A stretch of 64,000 bases of DNA from Bdellovibrionales bacterium RIFOXYD12_FULL_39_22 (lineage in GTDB: Bacteria; Bdellovibrionota; Bacteriovoracia; Bacteriovoracales; Bacteriovoracaceae): contig MEQL01000056.1 in the NCBI GenBank assembly GCA_001770205.1, positions 1 through 64,000 of the forward strand, written 5' to 3'. A program made the position numbers and the translations under genes. This document shows, piece after piece, positions 27,201 through 35,263 of this stretch (position 1 is its first letter; each line of letters starts with the position of its first letter). The notes beneath the pieces are model-generated. The model was not told where the DNA came from. It saw only the letters and a program-made list of their open reading frames with translations, and made no database searches.

Positions 27201-29733
27201 ATCTGGAAATACAATCACGATCACTGCTACAAATATGGTAGCGCTGACAAGAGGCCCCGCGGTTTTGATTGGGATCAGTTGGTTCCAAGTAGGGGTCATA
27301 ATCGTAATCAGATACTCCTTGTTCATTGCCTAGGTCGAGAACGACCCCGACTGTTGTATTCCCTGGATCGGCAAGATCACCAAAAGGAGCATTGATGGCC
27401 AAAAAAAGTTTCGAGCTAGTAGCGCGCACTCTTCGGCCATTGGCCACCGCAAACCAACTGACACCATCAAAGGAGCCAATAAGTGCACCCTTATTGAAAC
27501 CATACCAATCGCGTTGATAACCATTTACAAAATATGCTGACTGCGTGGCCAGACGATTGCGTCGTTGCGTATTTAGATTGGAGCTTTTGAAATGAGAAAA
27601 AGGAATCATGGTAGGTGGAATCCAACAGGCCCGTCCAAAAATAGTATCTTCATAATTTCCCAGCGAGCTGTTGGAATAATCTCCTTGGCGATCAGTAATG
27701 TAACTGGTTGCCTCTAGGCCAATTCCTTTTTGAGAAGGAGGATGAGAGAGGTAGTTATAGGCCCAACCGTCTTTATCACAGATTGGACATGGGGTGTAAA
27801 AACCACTGCTAACAGTTATTATATAGACTTGATCGAAATCAACATTAATTACCTTGGCCGGAGCGGCCTGATTTAAAGAGAGGGAAATTTGGCCTAAAAT
27901 AGAATTAATATTAAATTGGCCATTATCAGGATCAGTCTTGGCAGAATTATCCATATAAGCAAAGGGAGTACCTTCTTGCTCCGGGATGGCCCCGACAACC
28001 GCAGCAAGATCATCAATGGCCGATCCAGAAGAAGAGGTAAAATAGCGATGAGGCACTGCTTTGCTGCTAACTTGAATGGAGGTGTTTACAAAGGGAGTTG
28101 GTTCGGTAGTTGGTTGTGGTTCTTTACATAAAATGGCCTCAATAGTTTGAGTCCCGCTAGTATATTGGGGTTGTAGTCCAAAACCAGCACAAACGGTATC
28201 GCCATCATTGGGGGCGGGGGTTTGATTGTTGGCGGCACAACCACAACGTGCCCAAACACTTTCTAATACCGCATTATAGCGAGATTCTTGAGTAGAGGTA
28301 TTACCGAGTACCGTGTTATAATAGGCCGCACCACAAGAGCTGCCTACGCAGCAGGCCGAATAATCGGGGGTAGATTGTAAAGCTTCGCGTAAGCATTCAT
28401 AAGTCTCTTCAGAACAGTAAGTGGTTCCTGATAAGCAGCAAGCGCGGTAGTCGGCAGTGTCGGCGGCGGCCCCTTCTAAACAGTTATAGTCCATAATCTC
28501 TTGATTTAATCTGGCCTGCGCCTCTTCTGCTGGATTTGGGCCAGGAGTTGGCGTAGGAGTTGGCACCTGAATATTTGAACATATGTTGAAAATATTTGGC
28601 CAAAAAAGGTAGTTCATTGGATTGTGCTCAATATCGGCCATGGCCTGAGCGTATTCTTCTGGATAACTGGCCTGAGCATTAGATTTAACAGTGTTGTCAT
28701 CAACGCATTGTCCATTCAAACAACAATCATACTGTTGAGCGATACACGAGGAATTGGTACAACCGGTGGTCTCTTCAGTTGTTTGGTTTTTAGTATCGAT
28801 GCGTAGGCCCACTCCTCCTAAATTTAACTCCGCCACATCAACAGTAGAGGCATCATTTATTTGTCCGCTTTCTGAGCGATACAGAGAAATGTTTTGTAAA
28901 GTTAGGATGGAGGTGCATGAACTACAAAGAGCGGTAGGAGTAAAGGCCGAAAGTGCCGAAGTGGTGTAGTGATAACTATTTTGCCAGGAGATATTGAGGG
29001 AGGGAGTGCGATTTTTATAGTTAGTACAATCTACCTCTGTTTTGTAGCTGGCATTATAGCATTTGTTATTGGCCCAGGAAAATCCACCAACTGCCGCAAG
29101 GCAGGCAGCTTCGGTGCTATAGTTGGCAATCAAACATTTTCCTATCTCCCAAGTTCCAGATGATTTTTCACAGTCCGCTTTGTTGCGGAGGCCATCATGG
29201 GTGGCGGCGGGCAGACAAGTACCAAGAGCGGAAATAGTGCCGAGGCAGGCACTTTGATTTTCTGCGGTGGAAGGGATGTCGAGACGAAACAGTCTTTCGG
29301 TTCCTCCCGAAGAGAGATTGTTTAAGCTATACGGCATCGCGCGTATTCGCAGTTGTTGCTTTGCTCCCGAAATAGCAGAAGATAAATCGGCCACTAAGCA
29401 GAATTGGTTAACAGAAGAGTCGGCATCAATAGTTGAAGAGGTGTAGTAGTTATTTTTTAAAAATTCATGAACAAGATCACCTCGCATATAGACGACTGTG
29501 TTTATATTGGCGTTGAGAGTTATTACTCCCTCAATTTTTTTGCCACTAAACCAATAGACGGCATCTTCATCTGGAGTATCTTTCAAATGGTTGGCGGTGG
29601 GGGTGGCCGTTATGATTTCGTTGGGCCCGCGACTTCCTAGCGATTGATTGGATAGACATCCTGCGATTGTAGCTAGCATCACTAATATTGCAGATAAGAT
29701 AAAAAATGTTCGAACTAATTTTTTTATTTTCAT
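24253..29733 (-). CDS. Giant cysteine-rich lipoprotein, possible pilus-tip or surface adhesin
   Basis: About 1826 residues with a lipobox-type signal peptide (MLATIAGC, lipid Cys at 26). The ATG at 29733 gives that signal directly; an in-frame TTG at 29802 would add 23 residues but has no ribosome site. Cysteines are abundant and often adjacent (DCCLNGQC, RACCLSG, SACCVGSSC, NRCCREVG, KSCCGGGW, ANCCSNYS). The N-terminal region has short repeats with spaced Cys and Trp (GTWEIGKC, FSWANNKC), and near residue 420 there is a PTPTPTPGP linker. I recognise no domain. It ends the operon that begins with a pseudopilin, so display at the cell surface or at a pilus tip is plausible but is inference. 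Confidence 0.85.
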   Translation of the reverse strand: MKIKKLVRTFFILSAILVMLATIAGCLSNQSLGSRGPNEIITATPTANHLKDTPDEDAVYWFSGKKIEGVITLNANINTVVYMRGDLVHEFLKNNYYTSSTIDADSSVNQFCLVADLSSAISGAKQQLRIRAMPYSLNNLSSGGTERLFRLDIPSTAENQSACLGTISALGTCLPAATHDGLRNKADCEKSSGTWEIGKCLIANYSTEAACLAAVGGFSWANNKCYNASYKTEVDCTNYKNRTPSLNISWQNSYHYTTSALSAFTPTALCSSCTSILTLQNISLYRSESGQINDASTVDVAELNLGGVGLRIDTKNQTTEETTGCTNSSCIAQQYDCCLNGQCVDDNTVKSNAQASYPEEYAQAMADIEHNPMNYLFWPNIFNICSNIQVPTPTPTPGPNPAEEAQARLNQEIMDYNCLEGAAADTADYRACCLSGTTYCSEETYECLREALQSTPDYSACCVGSSCGAAYYNTVLGNTSTQESRYNAVLESVWARCGCAANNQTPAPNDGDTVCAGFGLQPQYTSGTQTIEAILCKEPQPTTEPTPFVNTSIQVSSKAVPHRYFTSSSGSAIDDLAAVVGAIPEQEGTPFAYMDNSAKTDPDNGQFNINSILGQISLSLNQAAPAKVINVDFDQVYIITVSSGFYTPCPICDKDGWAYNYLSHPPSQKGIGLEATSYITDRQGDYSNSSLGNYEDTIFGRACWIPPTMIPFSHFKSSNLNTQRRNRLATQSAYFVNGYQRDWYGFNKGALIGSFDGVSWFAVANGRRVRATSSKLFLAINAPFGDLADPGNTTVGVVLDLGNEQGVSDYDYDPYLEPTDPNQNRGASCQRYHICSSDRDCISRLGWEYVCEDVTKIKSRWPKFDTNANEIVDEQINEASFTAIEQILRNFAYGENNKRCVYRGGGAFCKVNYNTNLLNTSQKKLLTCAPNFYCSSASSSDFNYDVAREPAISGTYKIGRDANVLGRPKNYIAAASALPANIQTNLRDNATIYSTSTADFGMCRPGKSLASGSHLTQHSSKDASWRTDYISQIGSCNSGATGDARVWACPVIDDSGNYLITFANYNQHHQQNMCGGESKSSTGISPFSSIEAATLGAVAYLEEATMAKDGCLRRAGAICQTDLDCGPNKLHADYADQYSRAYFGNSDAEKLFWSESLICGQAQKAPLITIADASTYYNYDVGQNRCCREVGKDITLFTSGTTTLIPDLGSTNTSLKTWLLPKDGPTASGRYSRYQIVAPLGIPAAVGTPYAEIPQVKTNTTPLPYQWKTIGDTAKKSCCGGGWVRKFVDGSHDWTNNRRLQIDKNNFQCLNYDSEMIFIPNDYVSSVSIYNTNEKNYDKDKDKLCVHPGNKGCIQIEFNPASNYEITYPTLMAQLEGSLVTGPSAGNGSPPTVNHWAYYQPIPYPDSNLIPTGITEEQNFFASYDYDQVSFYVPIYMHATRANRDNITSVNITYYDSAGAACSTAPAAQIVCGAITPPFPALAANQWCVSQDAGGYDIFNIRALQNAPCSGNPWSYANITIDFNIPQSFASAFEYVPNTTVIPYALNPGNTMYYLTKLGRLELLGIPQIFYEPLYCVSNKDRLVPGIFKTTLENRSDFEGSADTFQFSASAAARAQSLAQIYDSAKSTDDSDIFPNTAVGTNERITFQNQVIIPPVFSSNEFICCLQLNEETTTAANCCSNYSFKDDDSGKTLCKLPPNADLHLYFNRFVSSEGSGTALDNPLKDEDFIPLTGEPKTSSTVDDKIYTLGLEYCGSGEVIVGGSAFGYYTGEGIISVEQSTYDGGEEDGQFFLSLVDSSQDIDGTNDDKSASMFDQGLRWNHHFYCK

Positions 29734-29844
29734 CACTCTTAGCTGTTCGGCTAATCTTTTTTTTACATTCGCCAATCGATCTTCTGGGGAAAAACTAGGC
29801 AAGTTTTGCTATATGTTTAATAGATAAGTTTAGTCGGAATAGGA

Positions 29845-31701
29845 TTATTGGCCTGAGAAATTAAAATATCCGCTTTGCGAGGAGGTGGCCGAATTTCCCC
29901 AGTTGAATTGGCCACTCCATAGTGGATTGTAACCGTAAGGATAGCTGGCAAAAGGCATGGAATCCCAAAATTCCATGGCCAAACGTTGCTGTTCTTCCTG
30001 AGTGTGAAATTGTTGTTTTAAAAACATGGCCTGGGGGATTAGCGCGCCAGTGGTATAATTGTTGGCGGTAAGTTGGCCAAAGGCGGTGGCCACTGCTGGC
30101 ATTCCACCGGCCAGTGCGGCGGCAAACATTTCTCCACCTGTTGGACGTCGCTCATAGCTTTGCTTGCATTTTCCTTTGCGATTGCAGTCGATATAATAAC
30201 CCTTACTAATTTCGGCCAGACGCTCTGCTTGTTCGGTGGGCCGTTGCACGCGCATCAATTTTCCTGTTTCGTTGTAAGTGGCAATCGTCATTGCCTCTAT
30301 ATGATCACAGGAGTTAAGTTTTTTTAGATTTTCTTCTTTGCACAACTCCTGCATGTCTCCGGTATCTTTTTGATTTTCTAGAGAGGCCAAGATATTATTA
30401 GCGTCATCAACTAACGCAATAGCGCTAGATTGTTGCAGAGAGCGAATTCCATCTGCGCCAACGCACTCAACAATAACGCTAACTTTTTTTTCTTTGACAC
30501 CGTCAGTGCAATTCTTTTTCAAAAAATTATAAATTGAATTTTTGGCCCGATTTAGTTTTTTATATTCGGAAGAAGTTCTAATGGAAACTATTTTGTCTTG
30601 AATTTTTTTGAGATCATTTTTTAATTTATCAGCAGTATTGGCCAGTTCGTTTTTTTGCTGAGGTGTAATCTCTTGAAGACAGGATAAAAGGAGTTCTTTA
30701 TTTTGACAGTTAAGCCGCTTATTATCTAAGATATTTTTCAATATATCGTCTATGTTTTTAATCTGGCCAAGCTGGGTTGCATCCATTAGACGATTGTTAA
30801 AGCTGGCCACAAAAAAACCATCCATAATTTTTTTCTCAAAAGGAGCGAGGGCAGGAGTTGAAGTTTTATCTTGCTTGCTTTGTTCAAGATAGTTGATAAC
30901 ATTTTCACTATTGCCGTAAGTGGCATCGAATAGATTTTTTTTGAGCGTAAAGTTGTCATTTGATTGTGGTTTTTTCCGCAAAATATCGGCAATTTTATCA
31001 AGCGTTTGTTGATCGAGTTTTTTGTCACCAATGCTGTTATATATTGCCACTATTTCTGCAATGTTTTTTGAATCGTAGTTTTTAGTAATAGATTCTAGTG
31101 GGCCCATCTCCTTATCCGCTAAGTGGCCATCATGCCATGCCTGATAAAAACCTTTAGCCGTAGATTGTATATCGTCGTTGGTGGCATCAGTAAAAATTGG
31201 ACAAAATAGTTCGCTATTTTCTAATTGCGTCTTTTTGGCGGAATCTTGGCATAATTCATTAACCTGTTTATAAAATTCATTGGCCGAGGCCCAATACGAT
31301 TGGCCTTTTCGATCCAATAAAAGCTTGGCCAAAGTATTAATTACCAAAACTTTTTTTACCGAAGTTGCCGTCTCTGCTACAAGGTGATTACTCTTTAAAT
31401 AATCCGCAGGGCCCAAAAGCAGCGAAGCAGTAAGGCCATCAAATTTTTCACGTACTTTTAAAACCCCATCGGCCACAATGAATTTATTCATAAGACGATC
31501 ATGTTTTTCTTCTAATTCGGACAGGGTTGATCCTAAAATTCTGGAACTTTTCACTGTTTTTTGCTGCGCCTGAATTGCTACAATATCGTCCACATATGAC
31601 TGACAGGCCTTGCTTTTGTCATCACTGCGTGCCATTAGAAGACTAGGCCTCAAGGCGATAAGTATAACAAAACTCAAAGAAAAAAAATTTTTCATATACA
31701 T
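29845..31701 (-). CDS. Exported helical protein, function unknown
   Basis: A 618-residue protein with an N-terminal signal (FFSLSFVILIALRPSLLMA). The body is mostly helical, rich in Lys, Asp and Asn, with few and scattered cysteines, for example NELCQDS, FCPIF, CQNKELLLSC and CDHIE. The last 60 residues change to Gly, Tyr, Phe and Ser-rich sequence (ASYPYGYNPLWSGQFNWG) that looks like a low-complexity tail. GGGG lies five bases before the ATG. It is third in the pseudopilin operon, 85 bases after the 345-residue protein. No family is recognised. Confidence 0.8.
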   Translation of the reverse strand: MYMKNFFSLSFVILIALRPSLLMARSDDKSKACQSYVDDIVAIQAQQKTVKSSRILGSTLSELEEKHDRLMNKFIVADGVLKVREKFDGLTASLLLGPADYLKSNHLVAETATSVKKVLVINTLAKLLLDRKGQSYWASANEFYKQVNELCQDSAKKTQLENSELFCPIFTDATNDDIQSTAKGFYQAWHDGHLADKEMGPLESITKNYDSKNIAEIVAIYNSIGDKKLDQQTLDKIADILRKKPQSNDNFTLKKNLFDATYGNSENVINYLEQSKQDKTSTPALAPFEKKIMDGFFVASFNNRLMDATQLGQIKNIDDILKNILDNKRLNCQNKELLLSCLQEITPQQKNELANTADKLKNDLKKIQDKIVSIRTSSEYKKLNRAKNSIYNFLKKNCTDGVKEKKVSVIVECVGADGIRSLQQSSAIALVDDANNILASLENQKDTGDMQELCKEENLKKLNSCDHIEAMTIATYNETGKLMRVQRPTEQAERLAEISKGYYIDCNRKGKCKQSYERRPTGGEMFAAALAGGMPAVATAFGQLTANNYTTGALIPQAMFLKQQFHTQEEQQRLAMEFWDSMPFASYPYGYNPLWSGQFNWGNSATSSQSGYFNFSGQ

Positions 31702-31786
31702 ACAAACCCCATTGCATTTCTTTTCGGCAAGTAAATGGCAAAACTTGAGTCGACGTGTCAGTTACGGCGTACGCTTTAGTTACATG

Positions 31787-32824
31787 TTAGTTACGGAGTT
31801 GAACTTTGATGCCAGGTTGTCGGCCCATGCCCTTGACTCTTACTTCTTTTGCCGGCAAGACAGTTTTGTATGTTACCGTTCGCTTGGGTTTTCCTGCGGC
31901 AGTAAAGTTAACGGTTTGCACAGTTAGTGTGCAGAAATTTGTCCACATTTCCTCTCGACTTTCATATCTATATCCGGCCGCGGGGGGGGCAGAATTGGTT
32001 AGCTCACTTACTTCCGATTCCGTACAGCATCTATATGCAGGGTAGGAAGAGTTTACGATTTGCAAAACACCGAATTCATCACGGTAATCTTCGGCCTCCT
32101 CTTCATCTAATTTGATCATACGACAACTACCGTTATCTTTAAACGACTCTACTTTTACAGTACGATTGCGAAGAAAGGCATTTCTCAATTGGGGATGGAT
32201 TGCGATCAGTCCTTCATTAAAGGAGCTGCCGTATAAATATCGGCCAGAAGAGGTGACAGCACTTGGATCAGAAAATAGTATGTGCCAATTGGGATCGAAG
32301 GTTGTTGTCGAAGAAGTATCGTCGATGTAGTAAGGCGAAATAGTCTCTTTACCATCGGCCGTGGAGCTAAAGCCATTTTCATAAACAGTAAGCCTTCGAT
32401 CGGCCGAAGTAGCTCGATAGCTATCTTTTAGTAAGCCATTTTCTCCGCCCGCGGTATTTACCCTGTTTAATCCGGTACCCCGTTTTTGTTTTGCCAAAAA
32501 GGGACAGCTTCTGATTGTCAATCGGCAGCTATCTTCAGCAGGATCTTTTAAGTACGCCATTGAACAATACGTTTTTTTTCCTTTAGCACCAATGCGATAA
32601 ATCTTTTTATTTCTAGGATGTTGAACACACGATCCTTGTTTTCCTGCATCCCTCGCACAACTTAGTATTTTACCGTCCGCGCCAGCACAAAAAATAATTT
32701 CATCTGGTTGAACGCTGCATTTTTTGATATCTCCTCCTTGTGCACAATCTGTGGCATGGCCCAAAAAAGAGATTAGGGAAAGAAAAGCAATGAGAAGTAA
32801 AATGTTAGCGTAACTTGATTTCAT
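31787..32824 (-). CDS. Exported cysteine-containing protein, function unknown
   Basis: A 345-residue protein with a signal peptide (about 1-24, ending GHA) and a mature part opening with DCAQGGDIKKCS. It has at least ten cysteines, among them a CC pair (YRCCTESE) like those in the giant lipoprotein. The end is basic (KPKRTVTYKT, KEVRVKGMGRQ). AAAGGA lies seven bases before the ATG at 32824; a second ATG six bases further upstream is too close to it. It follows the pseudopilin by about 12 bases. I see no known domain. Confidence 0.78.
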   Translation of the reverse strand: MKSSYANILLLIAFLSLISFLGHATDCAQGGDIKKCSVQPDEIIFCAGADGKILSCARDAGKQGSCVQHPRNKKIYRIGAKGKKTYCSMAYLKDPAEDSCRLTIRSCPFLAKQKRGTGLNRVNTAGGENGLLKDSYRATSADRRLTVYENGFSSTADGKETISPYYIDDTSSTTTFDPNWHILFSDPSAVTSSGRYLYGSSFNEGLIAIHPQLRNAFLRNRTVKVESFKDNGSCRMIKLDEEEAEDYRDEFGVLQIVNSSYPAYRCCTESEVSELTNSAPPAAGYRYESREEMWTNFCTLTVQTVNFTAAGKPKRTVTYKTVLPAKEVRVKGMGRQPGIKVQLRN

Positions 32825-32836
32825 ATACATTTCCTT

Positions 32837-33670
32837 TTACGGACAGACTCCATTGCAGACTACAATAAATTCATCCGTATCTTTAGGTTGTAAATTGGTG
32901 GGTAAGCATCCCCACTCGTAAGATGGTGGAGAGGTTGGATTGCCATCATCATCGGTTAGTTGTATAACACCAACTGTTTCGCCAACCTGACAGGCCGTTT
33001 CTGGTTCACAAAGAGACTCCCCGGTGGTTTCATCTATTCCCATCATTATTTTCCCAATTGGGCAATTAGCAGTGGTTCCACCACTGCGAGCAGCACAGTC
33101 GACAAAGGGGACATCTTCCCCAGAAGACTCCGGGGCCCACAACATCATTTTTATTTGACGAGGAGGGAGATCTACTTTGTCGGATCTCTTGGCGGCAATT
33201 GTCAGGGTTGCGCGATATAGTGTTGGGTCTGAGGCATCTCTAACTATTTTATCGAATCTTAGCTTAGTAATTCGTATACCAGAAGGATCTTTAGAATTTT
33301 CGGACATAAGATTATTTCCGTCAGTCCACTTTATGGCCAGTCCTAAATTTAGCGCTGATGCCTCGTCTGGTAAAACTTGTTCTCCAGCGTTTGCCTTGTT
33401 AACAATAGTGCCGGGGGCCGTTAGTGGGCCATTTGTTGTGTCCAAAATTCCGCTTGTTTTGCATAACTCTTTAGTGCCCATGGCCATCTTGGCATTATCG
33501 ATCAATGATTGATATGCCGCTTTTTGTTGGATAATGGAGAGATTGTGATTCATTGAAGAGACTAATTGAATGATTCCTGAAGCGGCGGCCGCAAAAAGGC
33601 CTAATCCAATTAGTGCCTCAACCAACGACACTCCAGAACAATTTAAAATTAATTTTTTGTATCTGCTCAT
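32837..33670 (-). CDS. Type IV pseudopilin (prepilin-like)
   Basis: A 277-residue protein with a class III signal: a short basic leader, then SG followed by VSLVEALIGLGLFAAAAS. Cleavage after Gly leaves Glu at +5, as needed for pilin assembly. The rest is a globular head with an N-terminal helix and cysteines (KELCKTSG, FVDCAARSG, TANCPIG and the end VVCNGVCP). It is larger than a major pilin, so a minor pilin or type II secretion pseudopilin is more likely. It is the first gene of a four-gene operon of exported proteins. A weak GGGGA site precedes the ATG. Confidence 0.85.
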   Translation of the reverse strand: MSRYKKLILNCSGVSLVEALIGLGLFAAAASGIIQLVSSMNHNLSIIQQKAAYQSLIDNAKMAMGTKELCKTSGILDTTNGPLTAPGTIVNKANAGEQVLPDEASALNLGLAIKWTDGNNLMSENSKDPSGIRITKLRFDKIVRDASDPTLYRATLTIAAKRSDKVDLPPRQIKMMLWAPESSGEDVPFVDCAARSGGTTANCPIGKIMMGIDETTGESLCEPETACQVGETVGVIQLTDDDGNPTSPPSYEWGCLPTNLQPKDTDEFIVVCNGVCP

Positions 33671-33701
33671 TTATTTCCCCGATATTTGCAAGCAGTAATA
33701 A

Positions 33702-33729
33702 TTATAGTTCAAGTTAAAATAAATGAGAA
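33702..33729 (-). promoter_or_regulatory. Candidate promoter for the pseudopilin operon
   Basis: Minus-strand TTCTCA (complement of 33724-33729), 16 bases, then a perfect TATAAT (complement of 33702-33707). The leader to the ATG at 33670 is about 25 bases. The -35 is weak. Confidence 0.42.
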
Positions 33730-33738
33730 CATATTTAC

Positions 33739-33919
33739 GAGAAGTTATTTAAATTGCTCTAATACTTCTCAGTAAATATTCAAGTATAACTTCCATATTG
33801 GTGCCTCAAAAAGTGGGCATTTTCTGATAAAACTCCTTAAGAAACAGACCATTTACTGTCTATTAATTTGACAGCAGTATGTAATAAATCTCCCCGGACA
33901 GTTTAATTATAATTGTCAA
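33739..33919. promoter_or_regulatory. Divergent control region with several inverted repeats
   Basis: The gap between the pseudopilin operon and the outer-membrane operon contains GAGAAGT/ACTTCTC (33739-33745 and 33764-33770), CTGTC/GACAG (33856-33860 and 33870-33874), and GACA/TGTC flanking a TTTAATTATAATT core (about 33898-33918). A TTGACA lies at 33868-33873 without a matching -10 at the usual distance. Clustered GACA/TGTC half-sites suggest binding of a dimeric regulator to both operons. Inference only. Confidence 0.38.
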
Positions 33920-33943
33920 CAATCCTCGTAGTACCATTGGAGT

Positions 33944-35263
33944 GTGAAAAAAATATTTATATGGCCACGATTTATTTTATTCCCTTCATTTTTGCTATTG
34001 CATTTGCTTGGTCTGTTCGAAGGCCATACTGGCCGCGCTTTTGGCAGTCCATTTACGGGAGAATTTGATTTCGGCCATCGCGCTTATGCCACACTTGAAT
34101 CATCCCAGAATTTAATTTTAAACTTGGGGGCAGAATCAAAAACGGAAGTTTGGCAACGCCCGCGCTATGAGGCGTTGGTTTACTCGGATATTGAATTTGC
34201 CACTCAAAACAGGTTGGGAAAAAATTTTGATTTGGGAACTACTGCGTATCGGCAGGGATTAGGGGATTATCTTCTTTTTTCTTTTGGCCGCTTTTATCCA
34301 TTAGAGGAGTTTAGTGAGTACTACGAAAAAAGTAGTATTGATGCGGTAGGTATCAACTGGTCGGTAAATGAAAAAAACCCTTCACTTGTTCGGCCAGTTG
34401 GCTGGTTAGGCATCGGATCGAGAGTGCGATTATACAAAAATTTAACACTGGGATTTCAATACTCGCCACTTTTCATTCCCACGCTTGGCCCTACTATTGT
34501 CTATTCTAAAGATGATGCACCAAGCAGTGAATCTCCCTTTGCCCGACTTCCGCCGGCATCGGTTAAATTAGATGCGGAAACCCAACTTCCGTTGAGGATA
34601 GCGTTGGACGAGATTGATATGCGCAAATTATTATTGCAAGATCAGTTTTTTGCGGCCTTAAATTATACCTATCCGGAGCTTTTTTCGCTCTCACTTTTTG
34701 CGTGGGATTCTCCTTCTCCAACACCTACTACTACCACGACTGAGATGTTGAGGGTTTCGGGAGATGATGTCTATATTTTGGTTAACGCTACTGCTGCATT
34801 TCCTCGAAGGCAACGAACGGGTGTCGCACTCTCTTCAACATTTATAGACATGCAGGCCGTCTACGAGCAAGCGGGGGGGTTGCTAACTCTATCTTCTGCA
34901 CTCAAACTTTATTCATATTTGCAGATTGGTTTTTTGCATACTATTCGCGGGGCCCAAAATAATGATGCTGGAGATAGTGGGGAAGAAAGCGGAGAGATTG
35001 TCTCGCCTTTATTGGATGAGAAGATGGCATGGATTTCAGCATCACTACCGTTGTTTTATTCACTTAAACTAAGCGGCCGCCTTTTGAAGAATATGAATGT
35101 GGTTAATGATGGTGCCAGTCTGAACTTAACAGCGCAATATGATTTTACCTCCTATGCCTCCATCTATTCAACACTACAACTTTTTGCAGGCGGGGATAAT
35201 AGTTATTTTGGTACTTGGAGAAACCTTGATTTCATCACTACCGGAGTAAGTGCCAGATGGTAA
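33944..35263 (+). CDS. Predicted outer-membrane beta-barrel protein
   Basis: A 439-residue protein with a signal peptide (hydrophobic LFPSFLLLHLLGLF, then AFGSP). The mature part alternates polar and hydrophobic residues in short segments with many aromatic residues, for example LTLGFQYSPLF and KLYSYLQIGFLH. It ends in W preceded by GVSAR, typical of outer-membrane barrels with a terminal aromatic. A PTPTTTTTE stretch is a probable surface loop. Translation appears to begin at GTG, with GGAG only one or two bases ahead, so the start is not certain. It overlaps the next gene by seven bases, implying joint expression. Pore function is inferred. Confidence 0.75.
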   Translation: MKKIFIWPRFILFPSFLLLHLLGLFEGHTGRAFGSPFTGEFDFGHRAYATLESSQNLILNLGAESKTEVWQRPRYEALVYSDIEFATQNRLGKNFDLGTTAYRQGLGDYLLFSFGRFYPLEEFSEYYEKSSIDAVGINWSVNEKNPSLVRPVGWLGIGSRVRLYKNLTLGFQYSPLFIPTLGPTIVYSKDDAPSSESPFARLPPASVKLDAETQLPLRIALDEIDMRKLLLQDQFFAALNYTYPELFSLSLFAWDSPSPTPTTTTTEMLRVSGDDVYILVNATAAFPRRQRTGVALSSTFIDMQAVYEQAGGLLTLSSALKLYSYLQIGFLHTIRGAQNNDAGDSGEESGEIVSPLLDEKMAWISASLPLFYSLKLSGRLLKNMNVVNDGASLNLTAQYDFTSYASIYSTLQLFAGGDNSYFGTWRNLDFITTGVSARW

